The notes: generated from the letters alone by a model not told the origin. A DNA stretch of 64,000 nt from Azolla caroliniana (GCA_043228905.1 JBHGNT010000016.1:6882001-6946000); one strand, 5' to 3'; positions 43,701-59,170 are shown, numbered from the stretch's first letter. Program-made: numbers and translations.

Positions 43701-44075
43701 GTTGGTTTTGCGAATTCAACAATTAGAGCATCGGCCTAAAGATGTAGAATTAGCAGCCCAACGATTGGAGGCTCGATTGAAGAATAAAATTGGTTTTGAT
43801 AAAACTCACAGAATTCGACATAAGAAGATAGAAGACGGGGATTGGGTGCTTGTGTATGATAGCAGTTTAGATAATCAACATAGCATCGTCCGCAAGTTTG
43901 TTGAAAGATGGTTTGGGCCTTACATAGTAAGATATATGATAACTTTACTTATAAGCTTAGTGAATTGGATGGGACACTAATCCTAAACATGGTAGCTGGA
44001 AAGAGGATAAAAGTATTTAAGAAAAGGTTTGAGCTTGCAGCTCCTCCAATAGATCAACATGAAGATGAAATATAG
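40720..44075 (+). pseudogene. pol: G2 pol (RT, RNase H, integrase), broken
   Basis: Segments in order: the linker before RT (40720-41333, ending in TAG where G1 has Trp: TGG to TAG), RT (KKDGSLIFIQDLQPVN, MGDLYSG, then a shift at about 41625; TMPFLDDIP near 41780), a damaged RT thumb (41862-42180), RNase H (VDTSPIRIGW, RELWG, EIDCLPL, KENHGADMLSRARF) and integrase: HHCC module (FHDSLWAGHRG ... CEICQ), triad in MVDLVT, IADRGELD, NGKIERGH, then WFGPY and a shift near 43935. The 42415-43980 frame is open for 521 codons, the best preserved part. Most of it is alignable with G1 without gaps. Confidence 0.9.
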
Positions 44076-44077
44076 TG

Positions 44078-44097
44078 GCACATGCCGGAGGATGTGC
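44078..44097 (+). promoter_or_regulatory. Hairpin before the G2 polypurine tract
   Basis: GCACAT and ATGTGC, a perfect 6-bp stem; loop GCCGGAGG. It ends 18 bases before the LTR. It starts right after the pol stop codon. Confidence 0.7.
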
Positions 44098-44103
44098 AGG
44101 TCT

Positions 44104-44115
44104 AGAGGGGGTGGA
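44104..44115 (+). other. G2 polypurine tract
   Basis: AGAGGGGGTGGA lies against the LTR start TGTCGTGAAG. Confidence 0.82.
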
Positions 44116-44237
44116 TGTCGTGAAGTACGAAAGCTTCACATTAAAAGTCTACAATAAGATAAATACGTAATCAAAATAAAATAAACCTTTATAATGTTAA
44201 TAACATACTATGATAATATTATATGTTATATGTAGAG

Positions 44238-44282
<45 letters not shown>

Positions 44283-45146
44283 TACATAGACAAGAGAGGA
44301 CTTGAACTAATAAACCCTACCTTATGACACTCAAAGGTTACCATTTAGCCTATACTAATAATTTACAAAATAATTTATGATTTGAATCAGTATTTTATAG
44401 TCTAAACCATGTAATATAATAAATGCACAAAATTACATGGGCAAAAGAGGACTTGAACCAACAACCTCAACCTTATGACATCCAACCCTTACCATTTAGC
44501 CTCTACTTACAATGTATATAAATATGTGTCTTGTTTTCATTTTAACTAGTATTATATGGTTTAAACCATCAATCGTGCTACATGTGCACCATATAGCACA
44601 CATGCAAGAGCCTCTTTGCATGCGCGCCACATGGCCCACATGTAGAACCATCTCTTCCCTATAAAAGGAGAAGGAAGTATAGACAAAGGCAAGAAATAAG
44701 ATGGAAATGATTATATTGGATCTAGAGAAAGATATATTGTAATAGAGAAAGAGAGAGAAAGGGATTCTTAAAAGAGAAAAGAAGAACTAGCTTGGTGGTG
44801 GTGGTCCTCAACTCGCAACGGAAGGGCGGCGGTTCGAGTCGTATACTTGTCGACAGATAGAAGGGAAGACTATGGTCTACTATCAAGAAAGAGAAGAGCG
44901 ATTACCTTGTGAGACAAAGCTCGAAGGTTCAACGATGCTCACAATCATTTAGTAACTCGTTCATCAAATAATTATAAGTTTCTTTCATTCCTTCAAATAT
45001 CATTCTATATCCCATCTTGGCATATCTTGTTGATCTCTATTTACTCTTTCGTCTCTTCCGTCCATAATCCCAGTGATTCCTTCCTCCCTTTCACGATATC
45101 TTTTGTCTACGCAATGGTACGCTTCTAGGTGAGCCATGCCACGACA
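44116..45146 (+). repeat. G2 3' LTR
   Basis: TGTCGTGAAG ... CACGACA. A TA expansion at about 44246-44278, TATA box CTATAAAAGG at 44659-44668, and about 36 extra bases near 44947-44985. Otherwise it differs from the 5' LTR by scattered changes, mainly C/T and G/A. Confidence 0.93.
44289..44505 (-). other. Two tRNA-like modules in the G2 3' LTR
   Basis: The same pair as in the 5' LTR. Module 1: A-box-like 44351-44341 and B-box-like 44308-44298. Module 2: A-box-like 44502-44492 and B-box-like 44459-44449. Confidence 0.5.
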
Positions 45147-48007
45147 ACGTGCAGTTTCTCAATCCAGGAACAAGCCACTCAAGAACTTTGTAAATTTTGT
45201 AATAAAAAAAAATCTCTTCTACGAGCATGGGGCAATTGGTTTCTTGACATGTGTGGCTTAAGACAAAGAAAAGATGTAGCTCAATTGGCAAAATCTTATT
45301 CATGGAAGAAGTATGTTCTAGGTCTAAGTCTATAACAAAGCTTATTCATGGTGATTGGCATATGGCTCAAACTAGATTTTTCGGCTTAGAAATCCAAGCA
45401 AGAGCATGAAAATACAATCAGTTTGCTCAATTTTGGTGGAAATGGGTCCCAAAACTTCATATTGAAGGTATCATAGTTCCGACGCAAAGAGGTATGTGCC
45501 AGGGTTGTAATGAAATTTTGAGAAGACAAATCCAAGCTTTGAACAAAACTTTATGAAGCAATGAAATATTTGAAAATATAAATGCACATATGCACACACA
45601 TACACATAATACAGCTAGCCGAAAATACTAAATGAATAAAGTTGATTTCCCAAAAATAGCAGGTGGCAAAAGTGACATCTTTTGAGCTTGTTGACATCAA
45701 CGATTGAAGCCTCCTCCCATCCTCTTTGGTTTAAGAACTTGGTGGTCTCATTCACATTTCACTCACACTCACGTATTTTCACAACATCTTTCACGTATGA
45801 GCTTGGGATCCTCTTTGATATCTAGACTCATTTCTCAACATATATACACCAGATAGATGTCACCATCTAGCTCGATGTAATGTGACAATACTTCATCGTC
45901 TTGCATATGCTAGTACTCATATGACTAGGCGATGGGGTTGGTTTCTCTCTTTGTCCACTAAGGTTCCTAATGGGAGGGCACTTCCCCTGTTGCAAACACA
46001 ACTGTTTCGTTCCTAATTTCCTTGAAAAGAGAGGGAAGACGAGTTGAATCTATTTCCTTTGTCCCCTCAAGACCATATCATGTAGTCACAAGATCCCAAA
46101 GAGTAGGTAACTCGAATAGTAATCAAGAGGAAAATGAAACAAAACCCCATAAAGAGTTCAAGGTCCTCTAATAAAATTGGTTCAATATCTAATGTTCATT
46201 GCAATTACTCATGACCCACAACAAAGAGATAATGAAGCAATGTTCAACATAGTCTTATCCTTTCACCATACAACTTAGTTGAATCCTTGCACTACAAATT
46301 TGCAAGATGTGAAACTGTGCAACATGTCGAGTACATGGAAACCAAGCTACCTTGACATAGGTTGAAACAAGAGCCACCAATCTCAACACATCAAACCACT
46401 CATTGAATGAGTAAGCTCAAATGGATTTTGTGCCTTGCTAAGAAAAAAAATTGGAAAAACCTAAGATTGATGTAGCTTTACTCTAGGAAATCATATAACT
46501 TAAGGTGTCCTTGCCAGTGACGTGTGTAGGATGGTAGGGCTCCCAGTTGGAGATAACGCAAACTTTGAGTGAATCTTGACTCAATTGGTGGAGCTCATCA
46601 TGGAGCATAGATATCATGGACAAGTACATGCATTGGCTACTACATGCGCCCTTGTGTAACAGTCAAATTCACTAATGGATAAATGATAGTTCCATGGAGC
46701 ATAGATTTCAATCTATCTGGAAATTGTATTGATTGTTAACTCTTGTAAGATAGGTAAATGGAATATTTGTCATTTGGATTCATGTTTGAGATAAAGATGC
46801 TGCAACTTCCATAATTAATATGAATGTTAACTTTGAATGGATTCCTCAATTATTTGTCGTGCTAAGTGTGTTTTTCCTAAAAATGACACTTACCTTGTTT
46901 ATATACCACAATTTTATAGCACAGATGGTACCATAAAATATATGGTACACATGACATGTTTAGGCATCATTTGGTTTTCGTAAACCCTCATTAATCTTCA
47001 AAGACTTTTATCATATGATCATTCGATATACTTGTTTTCCCTCTTTGTAAGGGACCGTACCTCATAGGGCACATGTCAAAATCTAGAGGCTTTCTTGGCA
47101 TTTACTCCAAAATGATGTAACTAATTTTACCTTGTACATCTTGGGAACGTTTGTTTTTCATTGAAATATGCCACAATCTAAACTAGTCCTAATCTTTTAA
47201 AGAGCAATTGTTTTCATTTCCAACAATTGGGTTGTGTTAAAAATGTCAATGTCAATTTGATGCAAGCCACAAGTTTTCATGATCTTGCTAACATTGGCTT
47301 TTTAAGGGCAATACTATCCTTTTCAACCCTTGGGTTGTGGGGAACACGTCAATATCAATTTCGTAAAGCCATTTGTTTTGACGGGCAATTTGTTAGTGTG
47401 TTATCATCTCAAACTAAATTTATCGCAAGTTTTTATTATATATCATTTGTGACATCAAACTTGTTCCTCTCGGGACTTGAGACCACGACTATATGTTACA
47501 AAAGCAAGCATAAGAGTTTACGTTCGTACCCTCTAACTTATATATTCACCAGAATCTCGATTTATGCAAACTTACAAGTACTTTGGGGCCTATAAGCAAT
47601 AATTTGTGGAGACTTCTTTTTAAAGTTTCTTATACGACGTGTAAAGAATATGTGTTTTACGTGTTGTGCTTAACCATGCACTTGATATCATCCACAAAAT
47701 GCACTATAGTTAGTCGTCCTCGTACATGTTTGTTTCGGATAAGCGAGATGTTCATATGTCCATGTGGAACCCTATATCTTTGTCGAACCACTCTCTCGTA
47801 ATCTAAACACACAAACAAGCAAAGAAACTGATTGCAAAAATGGGGAATTTTAAACAAGGAATTTATTCATGGCACTCAAAACAATGGCAATACTACTACT
47901 TCTTTTCTTTTTTTTCTTTGCTTAAGTCATTGAGAATGAAGGAAAACCAAAAAAACTAATGTCAAGAAAGAAAGAAAAGAAAAGAAAAGCCTATATAATG
48001 TCAAGAC
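45147..48007. other. Intergenic, no gene supported
   Basis: AT-rich sequence without convincing exons. A partial duplication of about 50 bases recurs at 47220-47275 and 47325-47375 (CAA..TTGGGTTGTG, then GTCAAT.TCAATTT). A short - frame at 47810-47657 (YERVVRQRYRVPHGHMN) has no known motif. Poly-A/T runs and AAAG repeats precede the SDR 3' end (47900-47990). Confidence 0.5.
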
Positions 48008-48791
48008 TCAAGAGAAGCAAAGGCGGCGAGATGTCGAAAACCCGCCGTCAAGCACGAGGCTATGGCCATTGACAAAGCGGCTCTCGTCGGACGCCAGGAA
48101 GAGTGCGGCATTGGCGACATCCCTCGGGGTTAGCGTGCCGACCCCTTGGAGCGGGACATTGGAGGGCCCATACGCAATCCCGGCCACGTGGGCCTCGGTC
48201 GCGCCGGGCATGAACGACCGGAACATGGCCATGACCATAGGGGTGGGCACAAGCCACGGGGAGATGGAATTCACGCGGATCCCGGCCCCGCCCAGCTCCG
48301 CGGCCGCCGTGCGAACCACGCCCAAGAGTGCATGCTTCGCAATCGTGTACGCGTGCACGCTCCCCGTCGCCACATGCGAATTAACACTCCCGGTGCATAT
48401 GATGGAGCCCCCGGGCTTCATCACACGTGCCGCATGCTTCACTCCGTGGACTACACCCGTCACGTTCACGTCGAGCACGTGTGCCATCCCGGACATGTCG
48501 ATCTCGGACACCGCTGACCCGGGCCCGCTGACCCCGGCATTGTTGAACATCACGTGGAGTGCCCCGTGTTGTCCTAGTGTGAAATCAACGAGGGACGAAA
48601 CATCCGACTCGCGGGCCACGTCACAACGGTGAAATGTCGCGGCGCCCCCGATCTCCTTGACCACGCGCTCGCCGGCCTCCACGTCGATGTCCGCGAGCAC
48701 CACCGTTGCCCCCTCAGCCGCCCAAAGCCGGCACGTGGCCTCCCCGATCCCACTCGCCCCACCCGTCACAACTGCCACCTTCCCTTGTAAT
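48008..48791 (-). CDS. NAD(P)-dependent short-chain dehydrogenase/reductase, main exon
   Basis: Read on the - strand, the acceptor GCAG (48795-48792) opens an exon starting RLQGKVAVVTGG, the usual second-exon start of plant SDR110C genes. From the inner Met (48778) there are 256 residues: cofactor motif TGGASGIG (5-12), acidic LADID (Asp30, suggesting NAD), NNAG (79-82) and the catalytic set Asn105, Ser131, Tyr144, Lys148 (YTIAK). All are intact. The end FVNGHSLVLDGGFSTSR is typical. Relatives include xanthoxin dehydrogenase (ABA2), secoisolariciresinol dehydrogenase and terpenoid-alcohol dehydrogenases; substrate cannot be told. The first short exon with the start codon was not found upstream. 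The exon is strongly GC-rich in AT-rich surroundings. It may be a real gene with a distant first exon, or a truncated copy. Confidence 0.85.
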
Positions 48792-48795
48792 CTGC

Positions 48796-50640
48796 ATTTA
48801 CATTCATCCCACCAATGTCAAAGTTAACAAGCACAAACAAAACACTATGAGCTTTATAACTAATGCAAGGAAATGTCAAAGTTAACATGCACAAAAACAT
48901 TACAAGCTTTATAACTAATGGAAGGAGAAGGAGTTTTGTTTTTTGGAAAAAAAAAACATTATGAGGTTTAAGTAAGTGGAAACGATTTTGCCCAAATACC
49001 CCTATTTTGTCTTCCAAGTCTCAAAATGCCCTTGGTTATGGTTATGTCTCATCCATATCGGAGGACACAAACTTTGAACTATGTCTTTCTTTCTTTTTCT
49101 AAATTCTGACCGTAGTACCCTTTCGTGAAGGTATTCCTTTTCTGACTTGGTAACCAACATTCTTGATTTGGCGTAATCTTCAAAAAATGTCTCCTATATT
49201 TTTGCTTACGATTGAATTCATAAACCACACTAAAATTCGGCCATAAAGAAAAGGCATACAAGGTGGAAGGATCTCCCCTTTCTTATTAGTCTTCAATGTA
49301 ATAACATTGGAGTAGTAGGACCAAGCAATGAGCTTACAAATACATGGAGTGCATGGGTCACATAAGAAAACTCATTGTTATTTGTATTCATAGCTTACTT
49401 TATCTTAGCTTATTGGTGAAGGAATCAAATCTTGTTTCCTATACACCACTTAGTTGAAGATGTAATTTATCAACAACTTTCCTAGTAGTGGCTACTCCCT
49501 CCCGCCTTGACATATCTTTCAAACAACTTCATCGAGACTTAAAAATTGGGAGTTTCAAGAGAAAAAAATATGGAGGGCGATACATGGATTAGGGTTGTCT
49601 CGTATATTAGCAAATACCCAATTGGTGTTCCTTCACTAACATTCAAAAACTATACCAATTAGGGCTTTCAATATTCTAAATTGATGTTAAAGGACCACAC
49701 TTGTAATCCTTGATACCCCTTAATGATTCTGGAATAGTATGAGATCAACTAGGAAGCCGATTAATGGAAGATAGATTATTGCAGAAGAATCTAGTGTGCC
49801 TCATCATTCACAAGTGCGATACGTTACATGATGCAATTACAAGGACATTGAATATCTAGAACAAATGATCATTGACAAGCTTAGAAACCCATGGACCTCA
49901 CTATATGTAAACCTTTATATTATGCATGTTCAAAACCAAGTTAACAATCCCGTTTTTGTGAATTTTCTAAGAAATAACGAGTTGAGGCTTATATAATGGC
50001 CCCCCTTCTTTGCAACTTTTTTCATGGGGCCCCACATCCTAATATATGGTACCCTTATGAAGAGCATCTAGAGGAATCAAGGAGAACATGGATATCGTTC
50101 ATGGTTCTTCCCATTTCCCTTCAAAAACTACATTATGTTGAATTACAAACAATATAGTGAGTCAATTTAGTTTTCAAATGGAAGTGTTTGCCCTAACCTT
50201 GCATAGTGAGAGAATATTGGAGAGAAAGGAACAAATCTTGTTGAAGTGAAAGGTTCACATAACCAACGAGATCATTGAAAAGGGGCCACATCAAGGTGAA
50301 AGAGATACCTAATTCCCTTGAGAACTAGACCTACAAACCATGTAATCATGAATCATCATTTTCAACATAGCTATAGATATATGGGTGGACTTCATTTCAT
50401 CGGTCTATTGTGACTGGCCCACTGACATATGGTACTACCAAAGCATACAAACATGTCCTCCTTTGCCAAAGATTGGATATTGACGTTTACTCATTGTATT
50501 TTCAAAAAACATGAGCTTGAAAGGCCCTTCTTACGCGCACTATTATGGGAAGGCACCAAAAGAAAAAAAAATGAACGTGGAGCTTCAACACTATGGCTCT
50601 TTTCCTAGAGAACAACATATTTTCGGCAAGCAACAAAGGT
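48796..50640. other. Intergenic or intron sequence upstream of the SDR exon
   Basis: AT-rich. A direct repeat of about 50 bases occurs near 48815-48870 and 48871-48925 (AATGTCAAAGTTAACA.GCACAAA ... CTTTATAACTAATG.AAGGA). I see no SDR first exon and no other coding sequence. Confidence 0.45.
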
Positions 50641-50645
50641 AAAAG

Positions 50646-51128
50646 TTGCACTACTCCTTCCTACTATCGGAGGGGTATATCAAATATTTTCTGAAAAATA
50701 CCAAGGTTGAAGTTGATACTCTTTACTTGGGGTTATATATGACAACTTTGGAGAAATTACGGGCACTCTTTGCTTGGGCAAATATGGACAACTTTTCAAG
50801 GAAATACAAAAATGTGTTACTAACGGTCGAGTGTGTGCCACGCCACTCTTTTCCCCAGAGGAGGCCAAAGGGGAGAGTTGTGTGTATTCTACCGAACGAT
50901 TTCTTTTTTAAAAGTATGTCCGAAGAGAAAGTAAAGGCCGAGACACTCTCCGAAGAGACACGGACCGTATTACTCTACGGACATACGAAAAAATATACTG
51001 AAGGGCATATGCCGAGATTTCTGAAAAATACGGGACTGCGCCTAAGAATAAACAAAAATGTGAGGGAAATCCCCTTCGGTAGAGAGGCCAAGAATATACT
51101 TCACGAAACCCAAAAGGAAGCCCCCTGA
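50646..51128 (+). other. Open frame of 160 codons, not recognised
   Basis: A single open frame (MHYSFLLSEGYIKYFLKN ...) with no domain I know. The DNA has internal direct repeats (TTTCTGAAAAATAC at 50687 and 51020; TCCGAAGAGA at 50920 and 50951; AGAGG.CAAAG/AAGA) and is less AT-rich than its surroundings. This suggests a small mobile or duplicated sequence rather than a gene. Confidence 0.25.
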
Positions 51129-51134
51129 TTTTCA

Positions 51135-51320
51135 TTTTCAATTTATTTTTTATTTTTTATTTTTTATTTTTTATTTTTTATTTTCTATCTTTTATTTTTT
51201 ATTTTTTATTTTCTATTTTCTATCTTTTATTTTTTATCTTTTATGTTCTTTTTTATTTTTTATTTTTTATTTTATTTTTTATTTTTTTATTTTGCTATTT
51301 TTTATTTTTTTATTCCGAAA
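51135..51320 (+). repeat. TTTTTA-type repeat tract
   Basis: About 180 bases of TTTTTA with CTTTTA and TTCTTA variants. Confidence 0.9.
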
Positions 51321-52260
51321 AGATTTTCATTTTAAACTTAAACAAAATGCGTAAGGCTTATTATATTAGTTCTGCCAAAGTCTTTTTAACTGGTCAATTC
51401 ATTATTCAATGAAAAACCATTCATTAGTTTATTTTAAACTAGTAAGTAGTAGATAATGTAGAATTAGAATAAGGATGTCAAGAGTTTTAATTTCATTCTA
51501 CAAAATTGTTCGAATTAATTAAGTAGCACTTTAATTCATAATAATGATAGAGATTTTTGCTTTTATCCAGTATATGCATAGTTGGAAAGAGGGCAGGATG
51601 AGATTAGTCTATAACCACATAATTTGTGAGCAGTGATTAAGAAGCAATTAGTAAGTGATTAATGGATTAATTACATTCTATACGAAATCAGCAAATTAAT
51701 ACTAATTTAGCTCATAACGTGGTAAACTTCGTTCACTCAAGCCTGTAAATTTGCTTTATATATACCCTAGTCAATAGCTCATATGCACTGATTAATGTGG
51801 TGGTAAACTTAATCTAGTCTGGAAGATCATTAATTTAAATTCCATACCTTTTCCCCTGTCCCACCGATTCCTGATGAATTACAGATGATGCAGGCGCATT
51901 AGAGCCACAAAACCCACGTGTTTCCCACCTATAATTACTTCCATACTTCGGAAATCGCCTGCAAAAACAAAAAATATGGGGATCAAAACCTCCAAACGAA
52001 CAGACCAAACAGCATGAAAATTCCCAATCGATTATTTTACAATATCGCATCAAATGAAGTTCATCAGAAATATATATTTAATTTGGGTTTACAAATGTCA
52101 TGCATTTCAAACGATGGGTTATGGATTGATTGGGAAATTTTAATGAATCAATTAGCTAATATCTGAAACACGCAATTAAATCCTGTGCTTAGGTAATTGG
52201 TGGGGGGAATGGTGATTCCAGGTGATTGAATCAATTAATTGAGAAGGATGGAGACACTAA
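51321..52260. other. AT-rich intergenic, no gene supported
   Basis: No exon-like frame or repeat border is visible. Confidence 0.5.
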
Positions 52261-52267
52261 TCCAACT

Positions 52268-52567
52268 ATGTGTCTGTGTGTGTGTGTGTGTGAGAGAGAG
52301 AGACAGAGAAAGAGAGAGACAGAGACAGAGAGGGATAGATCCAAACCATAATTAATCTACATAAACCGATTAAGTATTGCGGTTCTTGAGTGGGTGGTAA
52401 TTAATTGGTGGTAATTAATTGGTGGGTTAATTACCTGAGGCTCGCAATCCTGTGCATAATTGGTGGTTTAGGGTTTAGGGTTGGATTGGATGGGAATTAT
52501 GCAGAAATTTGTAATCCAACATACAGAGATAAATAGAAAGATAGAAAGAAAGATAGAAAGAAAGAAT

Positions 52568-52618
<51 letters not shown>

Positions 52619-52690
52619 GGTTATGGTTATGGAACTTATGGTTATGGTTATGGTTATGGTTATGGATGAAGAAGAAGAAGAAGGAGGAGG
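52268..52690 (+). repeat. Cluster of simple repeats
   Basis: TG then AG tract (52268-52332), GGTTTAGGGTTTAGGG (about 52465-52480, telomere-like but only two units), GAAA/GATA tract (52535-52617), GGTTAT repeats (52618-52664) and GAAGAAGGAGG (52667-52696). Confidence 0.85.
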
Positions 52691-52942
52691 AGGAGGACAG
52701 CTATTATATGGACTTTGAATAATTATTACATGTTACACTAATTACAAGGACATAATAATTGGGGGGGAAGGTTATTTATTTGATTAGTTCAGTTATTAGT
52801 TTTTATTTTTTATTTTAAATTTTAAAAACAAAAATAAATAAATAAATATATATATATATAACATATAGTGTGGTGTTCTTACATGAATGACTTAAATGAA
52901 GAAAGGGAAGGCTCTTGTTGTGTGTGTGTGCAACTAGCAAGT

Positions 52943-52947
<5 letters not shown>

Positions 52948-52988
<41 letters not shown>
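52948..52988 (+). repeat. CT microsatellite
   Basis: About 20 uninterrupted CT units. Confidence 0.92.
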
Positions 52989-52992
<4 letters not shown>

Positions 52993-53121
52993 TGGATCTC
53001 AAGAAAATGTATGTAACTTGGTTCCTAGTCAAACCCCCTCCCAAGGGTGTGTGCATGTGCTCCCACACCTCTTTGTATGTATTGTGGTTATGTGCATTGC
53101 ACAGTATGAATGAATAATTAT

Positions 53122-53206
53122 CATCTATCTATCTATCTATCTATCTATCTATATATATATACGTATGTATGTATGTATGTGTATGTGATGTATGTATGTA
53201 TGCATG

Positions 53207-53240
<34 letters not shown>

Positions 53241-53640
53241 TGTATGTATGTGTGTGTGTATGTATATATGTATGTGTGTGTATGCGTATGTATGTATGTA
53301 TGTGTGTGTATGTATATATGTATGTGTGTGTATGCGTATGTATGTATGCATGCATGCATGTGTGTGTGTGTGTGCGTATGTATGCATGTATGTGTGTATG
53401 TATGTATGTGTGTATGTATGTATGTATGTATGCATGCATGTATGTATGTATGTATGTATGCATGCATGCATGTATGTATGTATGTATGTATGTATGTATG
53501 TATGTATGTATGTATGTATGTGTGTATGTATGTATGTATGTATGCATGCATGTATGTATGTATGTATGTATGTATGTATGTATGTGTGTGTGTGTGTGTA
53601 TTTGTATTTGTATTTGTATTTGTATCCTTGTATTTGCCTT
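53122..53640 (+). repeat. ATCT then long ATGT microsatellite
   Basis: ATCT repeats (53122-53150), TA, then about 430 bases of TATG with TGTG, TGCA and TGCG interruptions, then TTTGTA repeats. Open frames on both strands here (MYVCMYVC and HTYIHTYI) are repeat artefacts. Confidence 0.95.
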
Positions 53641-53769
53641 TGTACTTGTACTTTTCTTTGTATTTGTACTTTGTACTTGCCTTTGTATTTGTATCTTATC
53701 CTGTGTGTGATTTTGTACATATCTCATTCATACATGACGGCTTCACATCCTCTACCTCGTGAAGACATA

Positions 53770-57640
<3,871 letters not shown>

Positions 57641-57644
57641 TGCT

Positions 57645-58075
57645 TGAAAATGTTTAATGTTTCAAATTATATCAAGAGAGAGACAAATGAGCCCAGCACC
57701 CCAAAATTGCTTCTTCACCTCGTAACCATAAGTAAAGATATTCACTTGACAATGTTTCATGTTTCTTGGTACAACATAGAGAGAGAGAGAGAGAGAGAAT
57801 CAATAAGATTTGAGAGATCCTATCAAACCCACAATCATAAGTAAAGACATTTGATTGACAATGTTTCATGTTTCCTAGTACAACATGAGAGAGGTAAGAT
57901 TTTAGAGATCGTATCATCACATCACAATCATAAGAAAAAACATTCACTTGGCAATGTTTCATGATTCCTAGTATGACATGAGAAAGAGACACCATGTTTC
58001 ATCTATATATAAAATCATCTATCACAAACATTTTATTGACAGTTTTCGTGTTTCCTAATACAACACAAGAGAGAA
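57645..58075 (+). repeat. Minisatellite, about five units
   Basis: The unit contains CATAAGTAAAGACATTCACT, TGACAATGTTTCATGTTTCC and TAGTACAACATGAGAGAG. Copies begin near 57645, 57725, 57835, 57928 and 58018. The second carries an AG expansion. Confidence 0.8.
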
Positions 58076-58819
58076 GTAGTAAATAGTGAGATTTCAACCC
58101 AAGAGTGTGGGTTAAACGAAACATAGTTTACCACTAGGCTATTGGCTAACACGAGAGGGTTGTGTGGAAGTAACAATTTGAACCCACAACCTTCTGTTGA
58201 TATCACTGAAAGATATGATGTAAGTTGCTTATATTTTCTTTGTGTTCCATGCTTTCTCTTTAATGTGAGATGAGCGGTTGGCACACCAAAAGATATATTA
58301 GTATTTTTTTTGCCATCCTTCGAAGTTAAATATGGATGGTGGAACCAAAGCTAAACATTTACACACTGTGTGTGGAGTTGATAATGACTCACCCTTGACA
58401 TTATTATGAACATTGTAAGTGCATATTGTGTTTGAGAGAGGAATATGAGCACCAATAGGTTTGGTTTTAAAATGTGGGGAAAGCAAGCTTGAATGTGATT
58501 GATGGTGGAGCATTATTACACAGTTTGATATTGAGACTCACAAGCTAGCTTGGGGATAAATATGAATAATTGATAAGTGTCCTCATTGATACCCTAATGT
58601 GCCATTTCACTTGAAGAGCCTAGGGGGTAATTCATTTTGAAGTATGTGGATTGCAAATGAGGGAATTGACTATAGCATGTATGGGTGAGTACAATCATTT
58701 ACCCATTTAGAGAACAAGATAGTTTAATGGTTTGGGGAAACATATGTAGTAGAAGACGTAATATATTGCGTGGAGAAACAAACCATACGTCTCCCAAGAC
58801 ATGCTACATCGACAAAAAA

Positions 58820-59170
58820 TCTCCATTTGTTGATGAAGCTATCAAGCATCTTGAAACAACCGATAGCACATCCATACTCCAAACCATTTCTACATTTCTT
58901 ACATGAACCTAGAACCATCTATATTTTGTGGTTTGGACATAAACTCTAACAAACATGCTATAAAAGTGAGAGGTGGAGATGATAATGATAACAACGGTGA
59001 TTATATATATTAGAGTTCTCAAGAGGCTCATAATATATATAATCACCATGGCATGATATTCCAAACCGTTTTTATGAATCTTACATGTATCTGGAACCAT
59101 ATGTATTTTGTGGTTCGGACATAAACTTTAACACATTCTATAAAAGAAGAGGGGGGAAATGACCATGGTA
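58820..59170 (+). repeat. Tandem duplication of about 180 bases
   Basis: TCCAAACC.TTT, TCTTACATG, GGAACCAT, TATTTTGTGG, GGACATAAACT, TATAAAAG appear in order near 58875-58975 and again near 59057-59150. Confidence 0.75.

Larger units (their letters stand above)
37447..45146 (+). mobile_element. G2: complete-ended, AT-rich Ty3/gypsy element, decayed
   Basis: Two LTRs (974 and 1031 bases), a primer site, gag, protease, RT, RNase H, integrase, hairpin and polypurine tract, in that order. ACGT flanks both sides (37443-37446 and 45147-45150), a perfect 4-base target duplication. The proteins are close to G1 but base composition is strongly AT-rich. The LTRs are very similar apart from a TA expansion and about 36 extra bases in the 3' copy. 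Coding is broken by several stops and frameshifts. Confidence 0.93.

Noticed and set aside
47227-47801. Open frames of 122 and 72 codons
   Set aside because: No recognisable domain; AT-rich sequence with a local duplication.
52460-52485. Telomere repeat block
   Set aside because: Only about two GGTTTAGGG units, too few for more than chance.
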